DNA of 6,398 bases from Ruminococcus sp. UBA4383. Lineage in GTDB: Bacteria > Bacillota > Clostridia > Oscillospirales > Ruminococcaceae. The position numbers and the translations under genes are program-made. Of this stretch, positions 1 to 3,540 are shown piece by piece (positions within the stretch are counted from its first letter, which is position 1; each line of letters begins with the position of its first letter). The notes beneath the pieces are model-generated. The model was not told where the DNA came from, did no database searches, and saw nothing but the letters and a program-made list of their open reading frames with translations. The stretch lies in the NCBI GenBank assembly GCA_002389995.1, contig DGRR01000217.1:1-6398 (forward strand), given 5' to 3'.

Positions 1-1
1 T

Positions 2-397
2 ATGAAGTATATGCTTGACACCAATATGTGTATCTATGCCCAGAAAAACAATCCGAATGTAATCGCAAAAATAAAACAGAACTTTCAGCAGGGACTTTCA
101 ATTTCTTCAATAACTCTTGCCGAGTTGGAGTATGGAGTTCAGGCAAGTTCAAATATCGAGAAGAATGCAGTTTCTTTGTTAAAATTTCTGTCAATTGTAG
201 ATGTTCTTCCGTTCGACAGCGGAGCAGCGGTTGAATATGGCAAGATATGTGCAGATTTGCGAAAAAAAGGCACTCCAATCGGCACAATGGATATGCTTAT
301 TGCTGCTCATGCAAGGGCTGAAAATCTCATTGTAGTTACTCATAACACAAGGGAGTTTGAACGTGTTGAAGGATTACAGCTTGAAGACTGGTATTAA
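2..397 (+). CDS. vapC: VapC-type PIN-domain toxin ribonuclease
   Basis: This 131-residue protein is a complete PIN-domain RNase of the VapC family, the toxin half of a type II toxin-antitoxin system. The sequence shows the N-terminal MLDTN motif (D6), the acidic LAELEYG motif (E41, with E43 close by), GTMDMLIAAHA with D97, and a closing THNTREF motif with N115, the usual metal-binding set. Length and the MKYMLDTN start match the family. The start lies one base inside the window, so the ribosome site and the vapB antitoxin gene that normally precedes it are outside and unseen. The FERVEGLQLEDWY ending resembles enterobacterial VapC proteins, some of which cut initiator tRNA; that target is only an analogy here. 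On a mobile element such a pair usually favours element retention. The family is sure; the partner and target are unknown. Confidence 0.93.
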   Translation: MKYMLDTNMCIYAQKNNPNVIAKIKQNFQQGLSISSITLAELEYGVQASSNIEKNAVSLLKFLSIVDVLPFDSGAAVEYGKICADLRKKGTPIGTMDMLIAAHARAENLIVVTHNTREFERVEGLQLEDWY

Positions 398-422
398 GAG
401 TTCCGAGGGACAGCATAAAGAA

Positions 423-454
423 AACCGCTTGCATTATCGCAGGCGGCTTTTTTT
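423..454. terminator. Bidirectional intrinsic terminator
   Basis: CCGCTTGC (425-432) pairs with GCAGGCGG (439-446) across the 6-nt loop ATTATC, with one G-T pair. A run of seven T follows (448-454), so it ends the vapC transcript. Read on the minus strand, the same stem is followed by a T-rich run (complement of the AAAA before the stem), so it can also end the convergent RHH gene, which stops at 459. Confidence 0.85.
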
Positions 455-458
455 GGAT

Positions 459-620
459 TCAGCTATTTTTTTCTTTGTGGCGTTCGATATACTCTTTCAA
501 GGCGACAATTGCCAAATTGCTTAAAGTTCGTGTTTCCTTTTCGGCTATTCTTTCAGCATCTTCTTTTAGTTGTTTTGGTAATGTGATTATTATTCTTGTG
601 TTTTCTTTTGAAACTGCCAT
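459..620 (-). CDS. Small ribbon-helix-helix DNA-binding regulator
   Basis: This minus-strand gene encodes 53 residues, starting MAVSKENTRIIITLP and ending ERHKEKNS. The pattern is a CopG/Arc/MetJ ribbon-helix-helix fold: a short beta strand with alternating residues (TRIIITLP, about 8-15), a charged first helix (16-29), and a second helix opening with TLSN (33-36). RHH proteins bind DNA as dimers through the paired strands. The start is supported by AAAGGAG (plus-strand positions 628-634) seven bases upstream of the ATG and by a near-consensus promoter further up. The gene is divergent from the 132-residue membrane-protein gene, and their intergenic region carries repeated TATCA/TGATA elements. 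It is therefore probably an autorepressor that also controls the divergent gene, as small RHH proteins on plasmids and ICEs commonly do. An RHH antitoxin is the alternative, but no toxin gene sits beside it on this strand. Confidence 0.85.
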   Translation of the reverse strand: MAVSKENTRIIITLPKQLKEDAERIAEKETRTLSNLAIVALKEYIERHKEKNS

Positions 621-648
621 ATTAACGCTCCTTTGCTGTTTTTTAATT

Positions 649-677
649 ATTATAACATATCAAATTAATGTAGTCAA
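649..677 (-). promoter_or_regulatory. Sigma-A promoter of the RHH gene
   Basis: On the minus strand, TTGACT (plus positions 672-677) and TATAAT (649-654) are separated by exactly 17 bp. The -10 box lies about 30 bp upstream of the RHH start codon. A TATCAAAT element (658-665) falls inside the spacer. Confidence 0.8.
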
Positions 678-741
678 GTGATAATTTTTGAAAAAACTCT
701 TGACAAAAGTGTATCACTATGATATATTATAATTATCAAAT
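658..741. promoter_or_regulatory. Operator-like repeat cluster between divergent promoters
   Basis: The shared intergenic region contains two direct copies of TATCAAAT (658-665 and 734-741), one in each promoter zone. It also holds an inverted pair TGATAATT (679-686) and AATTATCA (731-738), and a compact dyad TATCA-CTA-TGATA (712-724) between the -35 and -10 boxes of the plus promoter. Short, multiply repeated half-sites spaced around two promoters fit binding by the neighbouring RHH protein. The repeats are seen directly; the binding partner is inference. AT-rich DNA makes some matches likely by chance. Confidence 0.5.
700..728 (+). promoter_or_regulatory. Sigma-A promoter of the divergent plus-strand operon
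   Basis: TTGACA (700-705) is followed after 17 bp by TATATT (723-728). A better TATAAT at 728-733 exists but would give a 22-bp spacer. The promoter points to the gene starting at 785, and its spacer contains the dyad TATCA-CTA-TGATA (712-724), an operator-like position that would block polymerase when bound. Confidence 0.78.
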
Positions 742-784
742 GCAACACTAACGAAACGAAAACGAAAAAAAGGAGTGTGACAGT

Positions 785-1183
785 ATGGACGGAATTATAT
801 TTCTTTGCGCTTTTTGGTGTTTCGTGGGCTTTATGTGGTATCGGTACGGCAAAACCAGAGAACCGCCAGACCGTCAAGAGCCTTACAAGCCTGATAAAGA
901 TTTGCTGTTGACGTTGCAGAGGATTGACGAATTGAAAGTGACTGCCGAAAGAATACGACAGCTTGAAAACATCTTGACAGACCTTGACTTAATAACTGAC
1001 AATGCCGAAAAGGGTATTTCTTTATCAGTTCCGAGCATTTCAGGAAGTTCAACAGAATACAGCTTTATTTCTTCCAAAACGGATACAAGCGGATTTAAGA
1101 CGGCTGCACAATCAGAATGTGACCGCTTAAAGCGTGAACTTCAAAGGCAAATAAGAGCGTTACAGGCAGGGGAGAGCCTTTAA
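785..1183 (+). CDS. Membrane-anchored coiled-coil protein of unknown function
   Basis: I do not recognise this 132-residue protein. It opens with one hydrophobic, aromatic-rich segment (residues about 3-20, IIFLCAFWCFVGFMWY), most likely a single membrane anchor, followed by basic residues (YRYGKTR) that favour an N-out, C-in orientation. A proline-rich linker (about 26-37) leads to a charged helical stretch (38-70) with heptad-like leucines, a serine-rich middle (79-102) and a second basic helix (108-128). This looks like a short cytoplasmic coiled coil tethered to the membrane. AGGAG at 771-775 lies nine bases before the ATG, and the promoter at 700-728 precedes it. It is the first gene of the operon facing the RHH regulator. 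A role in membrane tethering or in conjugation is possible but unsupported by any motif. Confidence 0.75.
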   Translation: MDGIIFLCAFWCFVGFMWYRYGKTREPPDRQEPYKPDKDLLLTLQRIDELKVTAERIRQLENILTDLDLITDNAEKGISLSVPSISGSSTEYSFISSKTDTSGFKTAAQSECDRLKRELQRQIRALQAGESL

Positions 1184-1222
1184 AAATGAATATTTTCCCC
1201 TTGCAGGATTCAAAAAAATAGC

Positions 1223-1244
1223 CGTATGCAACAATACGCATACG
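1223..1244 (+). promoter_or_regulatory. Hairpin just before a ribosome binding site
   Basis: CGTATGC (1223-1229) and GCATACG (1238-1244) form a perfect 7-bp stem with an 8-nt loop, ending four bases before the AAAGGAG site (1248-1254) of the zinc-ribbon gene. No T run follows, so it is not a typical terminator. It could stabilise the mRNA 5' side or tune translation of the downstream gene. Confidence 0.4.
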
Positions 1245-1262
1245 CAGAAAGGAGCGTTTTGT

Positions 1263-1589
1263 ATGAGTAACGGAAACAAAGTTGACAGCAACGGAAATCA
1301 TTACTGCTCATGGTGTGGTGCATGGATTGGTAACCATAATACAGGCGAGACCCCTGACGGAGAAAAAAGTTATTTTGCTATCATCAAGGCGAAGTATTGC
1401 GCTGAGTGCCGCCCGAAAGCGATTAACCAACAGACAGCGGTAAGACTGCATAACCTCAACAACGCAACAAGGGCAAACGCAAACAGGAAAGCAGGAACTT
1501 TAAGCAGAACATTTGTTCTTAGCGTGACATTTTTCAGAAACATTTGTTTTAGGTGTAACATTTTTCAGAAACATTTGTTCTTAGTGTGA
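1263..1589 (+). CDS. Small four-cysteine zinc-ribbon-like protein with iteron-derived tail
   Basis: This 108-residue open frame has AAAGGAG (1248-1254) eight bases before its ATG. Residues 13-49 carry two CxxC knuckles, HYCSWCGAW (C15, C18) and KYCAECRPK (C46, C49), about 27 residues apart, which is a zinc-ribbon pattern. Such small proteins often bind nucleic acid or partner proteins; nothing here says which. A basic, Asn-rich stretch follows (57-82). From about residue 83 the frame reads straight through the 31-bp direct repeats, so the tail (FVLSVTFFRNICFRC...) is repeat DNA in translation and ends at a TGA in the third repeat. Either the ancestral stop was lost when repeats expanded into the gene, or the origin is genuinely embedded in its 3' end. 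The N-terminal 80 residues look like a real gene; the tail is doubtful. It follows the 132-residue gene by 79 bp, probably in the same transcript. Confidence 0.65.
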   Translation: MSNGNKVDSNGNHYCSWCGAWIGNHNTGETPDGEKSYFAIIKAKYCAECRPKAINQQTAVRLHNLNNATRANANRKAGTLSRTFVLSVTFFRNICFRCNIFQKHLFLV

Positions 1590-1695
1590 CATTTTTCAGA
1601 AACATTTGTTTTAGGTGTGAAATTTTTCTTGACATGAAAAGAATTTTATGATATAATAACAAAAAAAACATTTGTTTTAGGTGTGAAAATTTTTT
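1508..1695 (+). repeat. Iteron array, five copies, upstream of the initiator gene
   Basis: Five direct repeats begin with AACATTTGTT at 1508, 1539, 1570, 1601 and 1667. The first four have an exact 31-bp period (about three helical turns); the fifth is 66 bp further on, with a promoter filling the gap. Two subtypes alternate: copies 1 and 3 read CTTAGYGTGACAT after the shared core, while copies 2, 4 and 5 read TTAGGTGTRAMAT. The core AACA-TT-TGTT is itself a short dyad. An array of directly repeated sites immediately before a DNA-binding protein gene is the classic arrangement of iterons bound by a plasmid initiator, serving replication and autoregulation. There is no spacer diversity, so this is not a CRISPR array. 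Confidence 0.85.
1629..1657 (+). promoter_or_regulatory. Perfect consensus promoter of the initiator gene, flanked by iterons
   Basis: TTGACA (1629-1634) and TATAAT (1652-1657) are exact consensus boxes with a 17-bp spacer. Transcription would start near 1664, almost at the fifth iteron (1667-1695), and the -35 abuts the fourth (1601-1628). A protein bound to these repeats would cover both edges of the promoter, which fits initiator autorepression. The ribosome site GAAAGGA follows at 1696-1702. Confidence 0.88.
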
Positions 1696-1710
1696 GAAAG
1701 GAAAATTTTT

Positions 1711-2934
1711 ATGACAGAAAAATTAACAAAAACAGAGAAGTTACTTCTTGAATATTTTCGGAAATTCCCCTTAAATAAGCCGATAACAACGAAACAAAAC
1801 GAACTTGCAAAGAGTCTCGGCTGTTCAAGAAGGAGCATAGCAAGTGCAGTCAAAAGCCTTGAAGAAAAGGGATATATCCGCAAAGAATCAGGAAAAGAAG
1901 ATGGTACAGAAAACAAATATTTCTTAATTTCACCGGAAATAACTTCAAAGCCGCCAAGCCACAATACAAAAACTTTCAGCCGCAAATATTATGTATGTAA
2001 AAATTTCACTCGGAAATCAAACATTATTACAAAAACTTTCATTGAAGAAATTAACAAAGCCAAAATATCAGCCAAAAGACCCGAAACACATACACAACTT
2101 ATTGATAAACTGTCAACATTAATATTCTCTGGAAAAATATCAAAAACAGGAGAGTATGAAATTGCTGTTGAAAGCCACAAAGACAAAGGAAAAAAAGAAA
2201 TCAGCACTATCCTTGATATTGATTTTAGTGAAATTGAACAAAGTCAAACATTAAAACTCAGCAAACCGCTGACACCGTATGACAAACGGCTTTATAATGT
2301 CGTTTGCAGCTTATGGAAAGCAGGCAACACACATATAAGTCTTGCACAAATCTACCGAGGAATGGAACAAAAAGCAGGCACACCAAACGCAAAACAAGCT
2401 CAGAAAATTCGTGAAAGTGCTGAAAAAATGGCTGCGATCAGAATTGAAATAGATAACAGAAAGGAAGCAGAGGCTTATAACTATCCACTTTTTCAATCAG
2501 GACGCACATATTTGTTACCATCGGAATCCATTACAAACAGAAGTATTGAAATGAACGGGAAAATTCTCGATTATTGTTTACGGCTTTACAGAGAACCCCC
2601 GCTCTTAACTTATGCCATGAAACACAAGCAAATAGCATTGTTTACACTTGAACAAGCCGCTTTACCAGACAAAATGAGAATCACAGATGATAATTTACTA
2701 CTTGATGATTATTTGAAGAAAAGAATTGCAAGAATGAAAAGAGAAAAGAAAATAAGCCAATCGTACAACGGTAAAATATTATACTCCACCATTTACGAAA
2801 ATTGTGGAATAGATAACAAGGTCAAACGCAGTCGAACCACTGAAAAATTAAGAATCTTGCTGAAACACTACCAAAATACAAAACTTATTGAAAAATACAA
2901 AGAGAGAACAGACGGCATCACGATAATTACATAA
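1711..2934 (+). CDS. Probable replication initiator with multiple winged-helix domains
   Basis: This 407-residue basic protein is best read as the replication initiator of the element. Residues 5-73 form a winged helix-turn-helix: TEKLLLEYFRKFP, then ITTKQNELAKSLGCSRRSIASAVKSLEEKGYI with a clear recognition helix. A linker (about 74-180) follows. A second winged-helix-like block begins at LTPYDKRLYNVVCSLW (187-202) and ISLAQIYRGM, and a third lies near 334-398 (YLKKRIARMKR to KLRILLKHYQNTKLIEKY). Two or more winged helices after an iteron array, under an autoregulated-looking promoter, match the logic of Rep_3/RepA-type initiators, though I cannot assign it to a named family. The conserved-looking LTPYDKR...YREPPLLTYA core resembles uncharacterised Clostridia element proteins, by memory only. 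The start is set by GAAAGGA (1696-1702). The gene is notably AT-rich and ends before a strong terminator, so it is a single-gene unit. Confidence 0.7.
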   Translation: MTEKLTKTEKLLLEYFRKFPLNKPITTKQNELAKSLGCSRRSIASAVKSLEEKGYIRKESGKEDGTENKYFLISPEITSKPPSHNTKTFSRKYYVCKNFTRKSNIITKTFIEEINKAKISAKRPETHTQLIDKLSTLIFSGKISKTGEYEIAVESHKDKGKKEISTILDIDFSEIEQSQTLKLSKPLTPYDKRLYNVVCSLWKAGNTHISLAQIYRGMEQKAGTPNAKQAQKIRESAEKMAAIRIEIDNRKEAEAYNYPLFQSGRTYLLPSESITNRSIEMNGKILDYCLRLYREPPLLTYAMKHKQIALFTLEQAALPDKMRITDDNLLLDDYLKKRIARMKREKKISQSYNGKILYSTIYENCGIDNKVKRSRTTEKLRILLKHYQNTKLIEKYKERTDGITIIT

Positions 2935-2938
2935 AAAG

Positions 2939-2985
2939 AAAGACAGTTCTTCACACTTTTAATGTGAATTGAACTGTCTTTTTTT
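2939..2985 (+). terminator. Intrinsic terminator after the initiator gene
   Basis: AAGACAGTTC followed by TTCACA pairs with TGTGAA and GAACTGTCTT, with a 7-nt loop and a 2-nt TT bulge on the right arm. The T run continues to 2985. It begins five bases after the stop codon and insulates the origin-like region from initiator transcription. Confidence 0.9.
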
Positions 2986-3014
2986 GCCCCGAAGATTGTT
3001 AAAAAAATGTCATG

Positions 3015-3077
3015 ACTTACGACTTATTGAAACTTTACTTACGACTTATTGAAACTTTACTTACGACTTATTGAAAC
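3015..3077 (+). repeat. Second iteron set: three 22-bp direct repeats
   Basis: ACTTACGACTTATTGAAAC occurs at 3015, 3037 and 3059, followed by TTT in the first two copies, giving an exact 22-bp period (two helical turns). The third copy lacks the last three bases and runs into a G-rich stretch. An 8-bp palindrome GTCATGAC (3009-3016) overlaps the left edge. The sequence differs from the 31-bp repeats upstream of the initiator, so it is probably bound by a different protein or a different domain. A period of 21-22 bp is typical of iterons at plasmid origins. Confidence 0.8.
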
Positions 3078-3080
3078 AGG

Positions 3081-3124
3081 GGGTGTCCGCAAAAGGCTAT
3101 ATATAGCCTTAAACAGACACACCC
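3081..3124. repeat. Hairpin with an 18-bp perfect palindrome
   Basis: AAGGCTATATATAGCCTT (3093-3110) is a perfect palindrome. It is enclosed, after short unpaired arms, by GGGTGT (3081-3086) and ACACCC (3119-3124). It could be a dimeric protein site or a cruciform or hairpin. On the minus strand the inner stem is followed by only four T, so it is a poor terminator. Confidence 0.7.
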
Positions 3125-3155
3125 AAAAACGCAATAATATATAAGATATATAACG

Positions 3156-3186
3156 CCTGCCCACCCCCCCTTGACGGGGTGGGCGG
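3156..3186. promoter_or_regulatory. GC-rich hairpin overlapping the operon promoter
   Basis: GCCCACCCC (3159-3167) pairs perfectly with GGGGTGGGC (3176-3184) around an 8-nt loop CCCTTGAC. Two further C-G pairs extend it across a one-base T bulge (3156-3157 with 3185-3186). It stands out as very GC-rich in AT-rich surroundings. No T run follows, so it is not a terminator. The -35 box lies in the loop and the right arm lies in the promoter spacer, so it could be an operator or a single-strand origin structure. Confidence 0.65.
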
Positions 3187-3199
3187 ACAGGACTATAAT
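3171..3199 (+). promoter_or_regulatory. Promoter of the primase-helicase operon
   Basis: TTGACG (3171-3176) and TATAAT (3194-3199) are separated by 17 bp. It is the only strong promoter between the initiator terminator and the operon that begins at 3286, and predicts an untranslated leader of about 80 nt. The leader contains AGCCT (3221-3225) and AGGCT (3249-3253) as possible stem arms flanking an A/T-rich stretch. Confidence 0.75.
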
Positions 3200-3285
3200 T
3201 AGGAAAATCGCAGCCCCACAAGCCTATAAAAGAAAATATTTTTACTTAAAGGCTGAAAGGAGCAGGAAAAAACAGAGGTTTATCA

Positions 3286-3540
3286 ATGGAATTTATCATA
3301 TTGGAAAAAGGTCCTGAGTTTTTAAGGACAGCGGAAGAAGTAAGCAAGGTTATCAGAGCTTTGCCGATAAGCTACGAGGAGAACGAAGAACTCATAGCCA
3401 AACTTGTTGAACATGCAGAGGCAGGCAGACAAGAAGCTTACCGTCAAGGGGTTTTAGATGCTCTCACAACTGACTTACCCGAAAAGATAATGAAATATTT
3501 GGAGAATGAACAAAATGGACACAGACAGATTAGCAGCTAA
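3286..3540 (+). CDS. Small acidic helical protein, function unknown
   Basis: I do not recognise this 84-residue protein with certainty. It is acidic and predicted mostly helical, with a central segment VIRALPISYEENEELIAKLVEHAEAGRQEAYRQGVLDAL (about residues 22-60, written here only in outline: IRALPIS, EENEELI, EAYRQG). A similar layout occurs in small proteins of Firmicutes phages and elements, by memory only. AGAGG (3274-3278) lies seven bases before the ATG; a stronger AAAGGAG at 3257-3263 is too far away and has no start codon at normal distance. It is the first gene after the promoter at 3171-3199, and its end overlaps the primase-helicase start, so the two are probably translationally coupled. 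A helper or loader role for the helicase is a guess from position. Confidence 0.72.
   Translation: MEFIILEKGPEFLRTAEEVSKVIRALPISYEENEELIAKLVEHAEAGRQEAYRQGVLDALTTDLPEKIMKYLENEQNGHRQISS

Larger units (their letters stand above)
3009..3199. other. Candidate replication origin (oriV) or transfer origin in the 351-bp gene-free gap
   Basis: The gap between the initiator and the right-hand operon (2935-3285) holds no gene. After the terminator it contains, in order, an 8-bp palindrome, three 22-bp repeats, a hairpin with an 18-bp perfect palindrome, a 21-bp stretch of A/T with a single G (3133-3153), and a GC-rich hairpin overlapping a promoter. Repeats next to an AT-rich unwinding-type segment are the usual parts of an iteron origin; I saw no good DnaA box. 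Paired hairpins could instead mark an oriT. TGTCCGC (3084-3090) and GCGGACA (3183-3189) form a further 7-bp inverted pair enclosing both hairpins. The parts are seen directly; the function is inference. Confidence 0.55.

Noticed and set aside
475..681. Plus-strand frame of 68 codons opposite the RHH gene
   Set aside because: It is hydrophobic shadow translation of the minus-strand RHH gene and its promoter, with no ribosome site.
1186..1221. Eleven-residue frame between the membrane protein and the zinc-ribbon gene, a possible leader peptide
   Set aside because: GGGGAG at 1169-1174 is at a loose distance, the peptide has no regulatory codon bias, and the following hairpin has no alternative terminator form.
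1508..1695. Possible CRISPR array because of regular 31-bp repeats
   Set aside because: The repeats are contiguous, with no variable spacers between them, and no cas gene is near. They fit iterons before an initiator gene.
1677..1985. Minus-strand frame of 102 codons opposite the start of the initiator gene
   Set aside because: It overlaps the promoter-proximal iteron and the strongly supported initiator frame, has no ribosome site and has shadow-like composition.
2800..2820. Possible DnaA box (TGTGGAATA) near the end of the initiator gene
   Set aside because: It differs from the consensus, is single and lies inside coding sequence.
3012..3074. Short frame ATG ACT TAC ... through the 22-bp repeats (20 codons)
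   Set aside because: There is no ribosome site before it, and its sequence is fully explained by the direct repeats.
3071..3104. Possible promoter TTGAAA to TATATA across the third 22-bp repeat and the palindrome
   Set aside because: The spacer is 21 bp or more, and a much better promoter lies at 3171-3199.
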